DNA of 64,000 nt from Coriobacteriaceae bacterium (GTDB taxonomy: Bacteria; Actinomycetota; Coriobacteriia; Coriobacteriales; Coriobacteriaceae): positions 1-64,000 of the forward strand of contig CABJEP010000011.1 in assembly GCA_902364645.1 (NCBI GenBank). Reading direction: 5' to 3'. The notes below the pieces were generated by a model, which saw nothing but the letters and a program-made list of their open reading frames with translations, was not told the DNA's origin and ran no database searches. Shown piece by piece: positions 6,330-14,870 of this stretch. How positions within the stretch are numbered: position 1 is the first letter of the stretch; each line of letters starts with the position of its first letter. Position numbers and translations under genes: made by a program.

Positions 6330-9200
6330 TCACGCTCCCTGTGCGGCAAGCGCCGCGGTCAGGACGATGCCGGCGATCTTGGCGGCCTTGACGTCATGCT
6401 TGTCGTAATCCTCTAGGGCCACCGAGATAGCGACCGTGGGTGAATCGTAAGGTGCAAAGCCAACGAACATCGAGTTGACGTTGGTGCCGCCGGTTTCGGC
6501 CGAGCCGGTCTTGCCGGCGACCTTGACGCCGGGGATTTGGGCATCGGTGCCGGTGCCGGACTGGACGACGGCAAGCATGGCCTGCTTGACCTGGTCGGCC
6601 GTGGCGGAGCTGACGGCCTGACCCAGCGAGCGGGACTGCGTGGTCTTGACCACGGTTCCGTCCGGGGCGAGTACCTGGGCTACAAAGTACGGGTCCATGA
6701 CTACGCCGCTGTTAGCGATGGCGGCGGCAATCACGGCGTTTTGCATGACGGTGGTCTGCGGCCCGGGCGTGTGGTCCATGCCGACAGGCTGGCCGGCGCC
6801 GGCCCAGGCGGTCTCCCACTCGGTCATGAGCGACGGGTCGGCCATGATGGAGGCCGCGGAGGTCAGGTCCTGGCCGAGCTTTTGGCCGTAGCCAAAGGCG
6901 TTGGCAAACTGCACGAGCGTGTTTGCGCCAACTTCGTTTGCCACTTGGCCAAAGACGACGTTGGAGGACACGGCAAAGGCCTGCTGCAGGCTGATGGTGC
7001 CGTAGTTCTCGTTGGCATAGTTGGTGACCGGTGCGTTGCCGATGTCCATGGAGCCGGGCGCCTGGTAGGTGCTGGTAAGGCTGGCGGTGCCGGTCTCGAG
7101 TGCCGCGGAAAGCGTAACGACCTTAAACGTGGAGCCCGGCGTGTACAGCGCGTCCATGGCGCGATTGTACATAGAGCCGTCCTCGCCGCCGCCAGCCTGC
7201 AGCAGGGCGTCGATGTTGGTGTTGTCGTAGGTGGGCGAGCTGGCACATGCGAGCACCGCGCCGGTACGCGGGTCGATGACCACTACAGCGCCCTTAAAGC
7301 CCTTGAGCGCCTGCTCGGCCGCCGTCTGGATACGCGAGTCGATGGTGAGCTTGGCGGTGTTGCCCGGCTGGGTCTGGCCCGCGAGCGACGCGATGGCGTT
7401 GTTCCAGCTGGAGTAATCCTTAGAGCCGGTGAGCGTGTCGTTCATGACGCTCTCGATGGCGGTGGTGCCATACTGCTGGCTCACGTAGCCAACCACGTGC
7501 GCTGCCAGGTTGCCGTTGGGGTAGGAGCGTACGTAGGTGCCGTCCTCCTGCTGCAGCGACTCGGCCAGCGTCACGCCATCGGACGTGATGATGGAGCCGC
7601 GCTGGATGTACTTGGAGCGGGCGATGGTGTGGTTGTTGGTCGGCATGTCCTGATAGTCCTTGGCCTTGATGACCTGGACATAGGTGAGGTTGCCGATAAG
7701 GATGGCGAACAGCGCCGTAAAGGCGAGCACCGCACGGGTTAGACGGTTGGCGAGCGCAACGCGGCCGAGCACACCGGATTCAGGCGTGTCGAGCAGGCGA
7801 CGGCGCATGCGCGAGCCGACGGAATGGCTGCCGCTGCCGTAGGAAGACGAGGTGGCAAAGCGCGTGCCCGTCGGGGCGGCGGCAGATGCGACCTGATCAT
7901 CGGTGATGGCGGCCATAGTGCCGGTGCCGGTAAGCTCTGCCTCGCGTCCGGTCGCCTCGTCACCGGCGCGCAGCAGGAGCGCGACGATGATAAAGCTTGC
8001 CAGCAGCGAGGAACCGCCCTGGCTCATAAAGGGCAGGGTGACGCCGGTCAGCGGGATCAGGCGGGTAACGCCACCCACGATCAAGAAGGCCTGGAAGCTG
8101 ATGGCGGCCGTAAGGCCCGTGGCGCTAAAGGCGGCGAGGTCGGATTTAGCGCGGGCAGCCGTGGTGAGGCCACGCACGGCAAAGAGCATAAACAGGATGA
8201 GCACGGCGCCGCCGCCCAAAAGGCCCATCTCCTCGCCGATGGCAGAGAAGATAAAGTCGGACTCGACGACAGGGATGTTGTTGGCCATGCCGTTGCCGAT
8301 GCCAACACCGACCAGACCGCCATCGGCAAGCGAGAAGAGCGACTGGACGATCTGGTAGCCCTGGCCCTGGGCGTCCTTAAACGGATCGACCCAAACCTGG
8401 AAACGCACCTGAACGTGAGACAGGAACTTGTAGGCGCCCACGGCTCCGACGGCTAAGAGCGCAAGGCCGATAACGACATACGAAAAGCGCCCCGTGGCAA
8501 CGTAGAGCATCAGCAAGAAGATGGTGTAGAACAGCACGGCAGAACCCAGGTCGCGTTCGAAGACGACGACGAGCAGGCACACACCCCACACGGCAAACAG
8601 CGGCAGCAGCAGTCGCAGGCGAGGGATCTTAAAGCCCAAGATCTTGCGGTTGGAGATGGAGAGCAGCTCGCGGTTCTCGGCCAGGTACCCTGCCAGGAAC
8701 AGCACGATAAAGACTTTGGCGAACTCGCCGGGCTGGATGGTAAAGCCCGCGATGCGAATCCACAGCTTGGAGCCCGAGATCGTGGTGCCGATAAAGATAG
8801 GCAGCATCAGCAGAATGATGCCGATAATGCCAAAGGTGTACTTGTAGCGCATGACTACGTCGAGGTTCTTAACCAACGCGAGCGTTCCCACCATGAGCGC
8901 CACCGAGACAAACAGGATGATGAGCTGTGAGATGGCGAGAGCGGGGGCGAGACGCGTCACGAACGTGATGCCGATGCCCGAAAGCACAAAGACAATGGGC
9001 AGGATAGCGGGGTCGGCACCGGGCGCCAAGATGCGCACGGCAATGTGGGCCGCGGCAAAGGCGGCAAAGAGGCCGATCGGTACGGCGAGCGTCTCAAAGG
9101 AGATGGCAGCGCCCGCGGTGAGGACGTACATCGCATACAGTAGGATGACGGGGAACGCCGAGGCGATGAGCAAGAGCAGCTCGGTGTTGCGGCGACTCAT
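6330..9200 (-). CDS. Fused SEDS glycosyltransferase and class B PBP (RodA/FtsW-PBP2)
   Basis: One polypeptide of about 956 residues joining the two halves of a peptidoglycan synthase that are usually separate genes (rodA and pbpA in the mycobacterial pknB operon). The N-terminal ~410 residues are a polytopic SEDS domain with the membrane pattern of RodA/FtsW. A linker of about 70 residues and a further membrane helix near residue 475 lead to the periplasmic transpeptidase. That domain carries PGSTFKVVTL (SxxK nucleophile), VSSNVVFG (SxN) and AGKTGSAETGG (KTG). Start MSRRNTE at 9200 has GGGAG eight bases upstream. It follows pstP by 16 bases. Together with PknB it should drive septal or cell-wall growth. 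Confidence 0.95.
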   Translation of the reverse strand: MSRRNTELLLLIASAFPVILLYAMYVLTAGAAISFETLAVPIGLFAAFAAAHIAVRILAPGADPAILPIVFVLSGIGITFVTRLAPALAISQLIILFVSVALMVGTLALVKNLDVVMRYKYTFGIIGIILLMLPIFIGTTISGSKLWIRIAGFTIQPGEFAKVFIVLFLAGYLAENRELLSISNRKILGFKIPRLRLLLPLFAVWGVCLLVVVFERDLGSAVLFYTIFLLMLYVATGRFSYVVIGLALLAVGAVGAYKFLSHVQVRFQVWVDPFKDAQGQGYQIVQSLFSLADGGLVGVGIGNGMANNIPVVESDFIFSAIGEEMGLLGGGAVLILFMLFAVRGLTTAARAKSDLAAFSATGLTAAISFQAFLIVGGVTRLIPLTGVTLPFMSQGGSSLLASFIIVALLLRAGDEATGREAELTGTGTMAAITDDQVASAAAPTGTRFATSSSYGSGSHSVGSRMRRRLLDTPESGVLGRVALANRLTRAVLAFTALFAILIGNLTYVQVIKAKDYQDMPTNNHTIARSKYIQRGSIITSDGVTLAESLQQEDGTYVRSYPNGNLAAHVVGYVSQQYGTTAIESVMNDTLTGSKDYSSWNNAIASLAGQTQPGNTAKLTIDSRIQTAAEQALKGFKGAVVVIDPRTGAVLACASSPTYDNTNIDALLQAGGGEDGSMYNRAMDALYTPGSTFKVVTLSAALETGTASLTSTYQAPGSMDIGNAPVTNYANENYGTISLQQAFAVSSNVVFGQVANEVGANTLVQFANAFGYGQKLGQDLTSAASIMADPSLMTEWETAWAGAGQPVGMDHTPGPQTTVMQNAVIAAAIANSGVVMDPYFVAQVLAPDGTVVKTTQSRSLGQAVSSATADQVKQAMLAVVQSGTGTDAQIPGVKVAGKTGSAETGGTNVNSMFVGFAPYDSPTVAISVALEDYDKHDVKAAKIAGIVLTAALAAQGA

Positions 9201-9216
9201 AAGCGGCACTCCCTTT

Positions 9217-11151
9217 CTAGTTCTTTTCGGAGGCTTCGGCCTCGGCGGACTGTTCGGCGGTTTTCTCGGAATCTGATTCGGAGGTCGATCCCTGATCGGT
9301 GTTGTCGCGAATCGTTTGCGCGTCGATCACCTGGCGGGTCTGCTCCTCGTCGATCTGGTGGCGGTACTTGGATATCGTGTCCTGCGCATCGTCGACACTT
9401 GTTTGCGGAATGCCCGCCTTGAGGCGGTTTTGCGTGTCTTCGGGCAGGTCGGACAGCTTGATACTGGTTTCGCTTTCGAGCCAGTGAAGCTTGAGTCCGA
9501 GCGGCTTGCCGGGAAGGCCGCGCCAGACGGCGACATTGCCCTGGTAGGTACCCAGGTAGTACGAGCCGGTGACACCCGTGTAGGCCCAGATGGCAGCCGC
9601 CAGCACCAAGACGAGACCTAAGACGACGCCGATGGTGACGTTGCGGCGACGCACGCGTTGCGCCTCGCGCATAACGCCATCGTCAACCAGGTCAACGACT
9701 ACTACGGTCACGTTGTCGTGGCCGCCGGCGGCAAGCGCCGCGTCCACTAGGTTGTCGACGCAGATTTGCGCGGTTGAGGACTGCGTGGCGATGTTCTCGA
9801 TATCGCTATCGGGAATCATGCTCGAAAGGCCGTCAGAGCACAGTATCAGGCGGTCGCCTTCCTCGATATGCAGAGTGAAGTGGTCGGCATACATGGCGGG
9901 GTCCGAGCCCAGCGCACGGGTGATGACCGAACGGTTGGGGTGGACGCGAGCCTCGTCTGCCGTGATCTCGCCGGCGTCCACGAGCTCCTCCACGTAGGAG
10001 TGATCGCGGGTCACGCGGATGAGCGTGCCCTCGTGGAGCAGGTAGGCGCGAGAGTCGCCCACGTGGGCGATGGCGAGCGTGTCGTTTTCGATATAGGCGC
10101 AGGTGGCTGTGCAGCCCATGCCGGGCTTGCCCAGGCCATTCAAGGCAGCCTCGATTACGGCGGCGTTGGCGGCCTCGACGGCTGCCGCCAGGCGCGCGGC
10201 GTCGGCAGACTGTGGGGCCGTCTTGGCAATAGTCTCGACGGCGATGGAAGAGGCCACCTCGCCGGCGGCGTGACCGCCCATGCCATCGCATACGCAAAAG
10301 AGCGGCGACTGCACCAGGTAGGAATCCTCATTGTGCGGGCGCACACAGCCAACGTCAGAGCGGGCGCCCCACATGAGTTGCGTGGTGGTGCCGGCATCAT
10401 AGGTCGAGTCGGTCTCGATGCGCTCCTCGGTCAGGGGCTCAAAGCTCATGGTCGAGCCGGGGTCTTTGAGCTTGGCCTCAACGGCGGCAACGTCGATCTC
10501 GGCTGTGTCACCGGGAGAGACGGTGTCGGTCTCGGCGTTTGATTCGGAATTGCCGTTGTCCGGGGAGTCGGGCTCCTCGGACACGCGGGCGGTCGACTCG
10601 TCGTCTTGCGGGCTGACGTCTATAGGCTCGGGTGTCGCAAAGTGCGACGGCGCGAGCGTGCTTTGCGACTGGGCGGCGGGCTCAGCCACAGCATCGGACT
10701 CGTTTGCGGGCGCAGGCTGCGGGGCCTTGGGTGCAGGGCCGTCCTCGGGGGATGGCCCTGCCTCGGGCGCCGGCGTAGACGCGGGCGCAACCTCGGATGA
10801 CGGGGCTATGGGAAACGCCGGCGCGGCGGGCTCGGGTGCCGCAAACACCGCAGCGCTCTCGTTGATTGCCGCGGCGACGGGCTCTGCAAAGTGAGCCGGC
10901 GTCGGGGTTGCTTCGGGCGCTGTGGGCTGATCCGCAGCATGTGCGCCGATGGGCGCCGCTACGGCATTTTCTTCGTCCTCGTTATCGGCGAGATCCGAAA
11001 TATCATGCGTGACATGCGAAAGAGGCAGGGAGAACACGGTGTCCTCGGGTTCCACGGGTGCGGAGCCCGCCGGAGCGGCGTGGGCCGGCGCAGCTGTGGC
11101 GGCGGCCGGTGCCTCGGTCATAGTTGCGGACTTGTTCTCCTCGTCGATCAT
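9217..11151 (-). CDS. pstP: PP2C-type Ser/Thr phosphatase PstP with long N-terminal extension
   Basis: Metal-dependent phosphatase expected to reverse PknA/PknB phosphorylation. The PP2C domain begins near residue 235 (GARSDVGCVRPHNEDS) and includes CDGMGGHAAGE, VGDSRAYLL, DGLSSMI and GGHDNVTVVVV, which supply the metal-binding aspartates. A membrane helix follows at about 505-530, then about 115 extracytoplasmic residues. Unlike typical PstP, where the catalytic domain is N-terminal, about 230 low-complexity Ala/Pro/Glu residues precede it here. ATG 11151 overlaps the fhaB stop codon (ATGA), indicating translational coupling. A later start at MTEAP is possible. Confidence 0.93.
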   Translation of the reverse strand: MIDEENKSATMTEAPAAATAAPAHAAPAGSAPVEPEDTVFSLPLSHVTHDISDLADNEDEENAVAAPIGAHAADQPTAPEATPTPAHFAEPVAAAINESAAVFAAPEPAAPAFPIAPSSEVAPASTPAPEAGPSPEDGPAPKAPQPAPANESDAVAEPAAQSQSTLAPSHFATPEPIDVSPQDDESTARVSEEPDSPDNGNSESNAETDTVSPGDTAEIDVAAVEAKLKDPGSTMSFEPLTEERIETDSTYDAGTTTQLMWGARSDVGCVRPHNEDSYLVQSPLFCVCDGMGGHAAGEVASSIAVETIAKTAPQSADAARLAAAVEAANAAVIEAALNGLGKPGMGCTATCAYIENDTLAIAHVGDSRAYLLHEGTLIRVTRDHSYVEELVDAGEITADEARVHPNRSVITRALGSDPAMYADHFTLHIEEGDRLILCSDGLSSMIPDSDIENIATQSSTAQICVDNLVDAALAAGGHDNVTVVVVDLVDDGVMREAQRVRRRNVTIGVVLGLVLVLAAAIWAYTGVTGSYYLGTYQGNVAVWRGLPGKPLGLKLHWLESETSIKLSDLPEDTQNRLKAGIPQTSVDDAQDTISKYRHQIDEEQTRQVIDAQTIRDNTDQGSTSESDSEKTAEQSAEAEASEKN

Positions 11152-11564
11152 CGACGGTTCACCTTCATGACCACATCGCCAATCTGGACTTCGTCGCCCT
11201 CGCGCAGCGTTGCGGGCTCCACAAGCTGGCGGCCGTTGACGAGCGTGCCGTTAAGCGAGTTGAGGTCCTCGATGATGAGCGCCGGGCCCTGCAGCGAAAA
11301 GCGCGCATGCGAGGCCGAGACGAACGGTTCGTTGATGCAGATGTCCGAAGATGGCGAGCGACCGACGATGACGGGGCCGAGCATGTCTACGTGGATGCCG
11401 CGGATACCGCGCGGACCCTTGTCCACATCGATCGTCCAGATAGCCGAGTCGCGACGCTGCCCGCGCACAAGTCCCACGCCGGTCTTCATGACGGCGAACA
11501 GGAAGATATAGAGCAGAGCGACCAGGACGATGCGGCCTGCAAAAAGGACGATATCGATGTTCAT
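11148..11564 (-). CDS. fhaB: Membrane-anchored FHA-domain protein (FhaB-like)
   Basis: A 138-residue protein with an N-terminal membrane helix (residues 3-30) and a C-terminal FHA phosphothreonine-binding domain. The FHA core includes VIVGRSPSSDICI, the SASHARF motif and NSLNGTLVNG. In mycobacteria the equivalent FhaB/FipA is a PknA/PknB substrate that links phosphosignalling to division. It is flanked by fhaA (6 bases upstream) and pstP (overlapping stop/start). Confidence 0.92.
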   Translation of the reverse strand: MNIDIVLFAGRIVLVALLYIFLFAVMKTGVGLVRGQRRDSAIWTIDVDKGPRGIRGIHVDMLGPVIVGRSPSSDICINEPFVSASHARFSLQGPALIIEDLNSLNGTLVNGRQLVEPATLREGDEVQIGDVVMKVNRR

Positions 11565-11570
11565 AAGAGA

Positions 11571-12581
11571 CTATCCCCTAAATTCAAAGGTGCTCAGGCC
11601 AAACGTCAGCAGATCGCCGTTGCGCAGCGGGCAGCGCGTAATGCGGCGGTTGTTGACGAGTGTGCCGTTGGTGGAATTGAGGTCCTCGATCGACCAATCC
11701 GAGCCCGTAAAGGTGAGCTGGGCGTGGCGGCGCGATACGTTGGGGTCGCGCAGGGCAATATCGGAAACTGAGCGCTCGCGACCGATAGTCACCTGTGCGG
11801 AGGTGATGCTATGGCTCTCGCCGCTCACGACGTCGACGAGCTGGGCGAGCGGGCGCTGTGGGGCGCGAGTGCTCGCCATGTTGGAGGCGATGCCGGCTGC
11901 GGCGCCTAGGCCCACGGCGGCACCGGTCGCGGCGGCTCCGCCCATGCCGGCAAGCGCGTCGCGCGAGACGGTCTGCGGCACCGGGATAGGAGCGGCGGGG
12001 TCGGGGACGCTAGGCGCGAAGGGATCTGCTACGGCAAGCGGGTCAGGAGCGGCGGCGCGAGGCGTCGGCTGCTGCTGGGGCATGGCGGCGGGGCGCTGCG
12101 GCTGCGGGGCAGCAAACTGCTGCTGGCCGGCGCGCGGGGCGCTGGCGGCACGGCTTGCCGCGGAGTTGTTTTGGCCCAGACCGTTTTGATAGGCGCGCTC
12201 TTCTTCGTACAGGCGGCCGAGCGTGGGGGCATCGACGTTCTCGGCAAAGACCGAGAACTTGCCGGCGCGCAGCTGCGGATCGATCATAAAGCGCACGAGG
12301 GGCTCGCCGACAAAGACATAGCGGCGCTTTTCGGCCTGCGCTTTCACAAACTCGCGGACCTCGCGCGAAAGCTCGGGGTAGAACGGGGCGAGCATGGGAT
12401 CGTCGTCGGCGGCGATCAGGATGGTATAGAGTGCCGGCGCCGTGTTGACGCCATTGATCACCAGAGTCTGATCCTCCATGTCGCGAGCGGCCTGCTTGGC
12501 AAGCTTCTTAAAGGAGAACGGGGCACGGGTGGCACCGAAGATGCCGGCCACGTGGTCCTCGAAGATGTTCAGGAAGTTCAC
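11571..12581 (-). CDS. fhaA: FhaA-like protein: DUF3662 plus FHA domain
   Basis: A 336-residue cytoplasmic protein with an N-terminal DUF3662 domain (residues 1-125, MNFLNIFEDHVAGIFG...). A Pro/Gln/Ala-rich linker covers about residues 150-245, and a C-terminal FHA domain (ITIGRERSVSDIAL-like strand, SRRHAQL, NSTNGTLVNNRR) closes the protein. Mycobacterial FhaA binds phosphorylated MviN/MurJ and restrains peptidoglycan synthesis; that role is inferred here from domain order and operon position. Its ATG overlaps the stop codon of the upstream kinase (ATGA), so the two are translationally coupled. Confidence 0.94.
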   Translation of the reverse strand: MNFLNIFEDHVAGIFGATRAPFSFKKLAKQAARDMEDQTLVINGVNTAPALYTILIAADDDPMLAPFYPELSREVREFVKAQAEKRRYVFVGEPLVRFMIDPQLRAGKFSVFAENVDAPTLGRLYEEERAYQNGLGQNNSAASRAASAPRAGQQQFAAPQPQRPAAMPQQQPTPRAAAPDPLAVADPFAPSVPDPAAPIPVPQTVSRDALAGMGGAAATGAAVGLGAAAGIASNMASTRAPQRPLAQLVDVVSGESHSITSAQVTIGRERSVSDIALRDPNVSRRHAQLTFTGSDWSIEDLNSTNGTLVNNRRITRCPLRNGDLLTFGLSTFEFRG

Positions 12582-14431
12582 GAAAGATCACTCTCCGTAT
12601 AGGTTCTTTGGTATCCGAGCAAATATAGGCATATCCCAACGATTATAGAGGATAGGGTTCCCGCAACTGCCGCCTTGGCGGCGACCGCGGCTGCAAGGCT
12701 GGCAATTTCCATATGGTGTGCAAGACAGGATGCCGCTGCGCAGCCGATGCCGGTGACGGCGATGGCGGCGATTGCGGCAAGGTTTGAGCCCTGGTCGGCA
12801 CGCTTGGCATGGGCATTGAGCAGCGCAGATGACGCTGCGGCAGTTGTCGCGACCAGCACAAAGGCAGCCCAAAGGAGCGGGTCTTCCAGCGCTGCGGCAA
12901 CGTTACCGAGCCCCAGCACGCCTCCGGCTGAAAGCGCGACCGTCGCCAGACGGGCAAAAAGCACGCCCATGCCCGTTGCCGCGGCGGCGCTTGCCGGGCC
13001 GAGCCAAAATGACGCGACGCCGGCGGCGACCCCAGCTGCCAGGAAGGTATTGCCAGTCAGACAGCCAAGCGCGAGTGCACAGGTGAGCGCGGCGCTCGCG
13101 GCAGCCTCGGTGCGACCCCAGGCGATCCACCAACCGGACATGGCAGCGGCAAAGACCACCGCGACGGGCAACATCGACAGGATGCCCTGCGCCTGCATGG
13201 TGGCGTTGGCCATGAGCACCAAAAAGCCCACAGCCGAGATGGCCGAGCCGATCTGGGGGGCCAGGCCAGCCGCCGCTCCGATCGCGATAGCCGCAATGAC
13301 CAGGCCGGGAAGCGCCGCGACCCCGGCCGTTTGCATCAGCAAAAAGCTAAAGGCGCCGCACGTTAGCGCCGAGATAGCGTGCATGGTGTAGTCGCGCGCA
13401 TGGCTCCAGCGCGTGCCCGCCCAGCCGAGCGCGGGGTCGACCTCGATGGCGTCGTCCTCGTAGTGCGACGGCTCGATATCGTCGAGCTCCTGCTCGTCAT
13501 CCGAAAGTTCGCCAACCATTTGCTCCAGGCTGCGACGGCCTTCGCGCACGCTGCCCAGACCGGCAAGGAGCTGGTCGCAAAATGCCTCGATGCTGTTGGG
13601 GCGGTCCTGCGGCATGGGGGAGAGCGCGCTCATGAGCGCGGCCTCGGCTCCCGGGGGAAAGTGTGGTATCAGCTCGCTGGGATAGGTGGCGCCGCCGATG
13701 ATGCGGCCGAGCGAGTCGGCGGGCGTGGCCGCCATAAAAGGAGCGCTGCCGCACAGGCCCTCGTAGATCACACAGGCGAGGGCAAAGACATCGGCGCGCT
13801 CGTCGACCGTGCCGGTCTCGATATCGAGCTGCTCGGGCGGCATGTAGCCGATGGTGCCGCCGCGTGAGCCGCCAAAGCCACCGGCGGACGACAGCCGCGC
13901 CGTGCCAAAGTCGGTGAGCTTTACATTGCCCGAGTGGTCGATGAGCACGTTGGCGGGCTTAATGTCCAGGTGGAGTACGCCATTACTGTGGGCGAAGGTG
14001 AGCGCCTGGCCCAGGGCATCGGCAATGGCCGCGGCCTCGTCAAAGGTAAGTGAGTGGCCGTCCGCGCGGTGCAAAAACTCGGCCAGCGACATGCCATCGA
14101 CATATTCCATAACCAGGTAGGCATAGGCTGTGTCGTGCGTAAAGTCGATGACCTGCACGATGTTGGGATGTTGAAGCATGGCGGCAGTGTGCGCCTCGCG
14201 CAGGACATCCATGATGTCGCTAGCGGGCATGCCGGCACCGTTGATAAGGGGGATGCGTTTAATGGCGACGCGGCGGCGCAGGTGCGTGTCGCGGCAGATC
14301 TCGATGGAGCCAAAACCGCCGGTCGCAAGTGTCTCGAGCGGCTGGTACCGCTTGAGCAGCTCGCGAGAGCTGGTGCCCTCCAAAGGAACGTCCGGCGAGA
14401 ACCGGGCGGTATGTTGCGAGAAAAGCGGCAT
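12578..14431 (-). CDS. Ser/Thr protein kinase with polytopic C-terminus (PknA position, non-RD)
   Basis: First gene of the phosphosignalling operon. The kinase domain covers about residues 25-295, with glycine loop LATGGFGS, VAIKR lysine, and DFG in KLTDFGTARL. The catalytic loop reads HLDIKPANV, so the usual Arg of HRD is Leu (a non-RD kinase that should not depend on activation-loop phosphorylation in the usual way). An acidic linker follows, then about eight or nine hydrophobic helices from residue ~350 to the end and no PASTA domain. ATG 14431 is preferred over the in-frame TTG 14437 because CGAGGG is then six bases away. I place it as a PknA analogue by position only. Confidence 0.9.
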   Translation of the reverse strand: MPLFSQHTARFSPDVPLEGTSSRELLKRYQPLETLATGGFGSIEICRDTHLRRRVAIKRIPLINGAGMPASDIMDVLREAHTAAMLQHPNIVQVIDFTHDTAYAYLVMEYVDGMSLAEFLHRADGHSLTFDEAAAIADALGQALTFAHSNGVLHLDIKPANVLIDHSGNVKLTDFGTARLSSAGGFGGSRGGTIGYMPPEQLDIETGTVDERADVFALACVIYEGLCGSAPFMAATPADSLGRIIGGATYPSELIPHFPPGAEAALMSALSPMPQDRPNSIEAFCDQLLAGLGSVREGRRSLEQMVGELSDDEQELDDIEPSHYEDDAIEVDPALGWAGTRWSHARDYTMHAISALTCGAFSFLLMQTAGVAALPGLVIAAIAIGAAAGLAPQIGSAISAVGFLVLMANATMQAQGILSMLPVAVVFAAAMSGWWIAWGRTEAAASAALTCALALGCLTGNTFLAAGVAAGVASFWLGPASAAAATGMGVLFARLATVALSAGGVLGLGNVAAALEDPLLWAAFVLVATTAAASSALLNAHAKRADQGSNLAAIAAIAVTGIGCAAASCLAHHMEIASLAAAVAAKAAVAGTLSSIIVGICLYLLGYQRTYTESDLS

Positions 14432-14511
14432 GGCCAACCCTCGTGCGTTTAAAGTTCGTTTGCGAGCGGCGGGCGCGGGGCCGAGCCGTTCGCGGTGGCA
14501 TAGATGCTGCT

Positions 14512-14520
14512 AGTGTAGCA
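14512..14520 (-). promoter_or_regulatory. Putative -10 region of the kinase/fhaA/pstP/rodA-pbpA operon
   Basis: On the minus strand TGCTACACT (hexamer TACACT at 14512-14517) lies about 80 bases before the first gene of the operon. The nonamer is the same as before tRNA-Arg. No clear -35 is visible. Confidence 0.4.
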
Positions 14521-14587
14521 CGCTCGGGCAGATGGCGAGGATAGCGGGATGCGAGGTGGCCCGATCGATTCGGCCCGTTTCGGCTCG

Positions 14588-14728
14588 TTTGGAAAGCGCA
14601 TCTCAGTTTTCAGCCAAATTATGGGATGCGCTTTCCAAATGGGGTGGGCTGCGGAAACTGCATCCCAGAATATTGCCCTGGAACGGGATGCGCTTTCCGA
14701 ACCGGCGTCCAAAAGGAAACCGCATCCC
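14588..14728. repeat. Alternating inverted-repeat array (5 units), locus 1
   Basis: Five 14-base units of GGAAAnnGCATCCC type alternate in orientation, starting at 14591(+), 14623(-), 14653(+), 14685(-) and 14715(+). The spacings are 32, 30, 32 and 30 bases. The intervening 16-18-base spacers differ. The first unit has CTC in place of CCC. The same architecture recurs at 43944-44112. Confidence 0.85.
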
Positions 14729-14870
14729 GCTTTGATGTGGGGACTGCGAACAAAAGCCGGACCGTGATCTGGCGCGGATTGGAGTTCGCCTGAATCATTG
14801 ATGCTGGCTGGTGTGAGAACAGAGATAAACGAGCGGCTCGAGCGATATAATGACACGCTATGGAGGCCGT

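Noticed and set aside
14588..14728. CRISPR array
   Set aside because: The repeats are 14 bases and alternate in orientation with 16-18-base spacers, and no cas genes are present. This is not CRISPR architecture.
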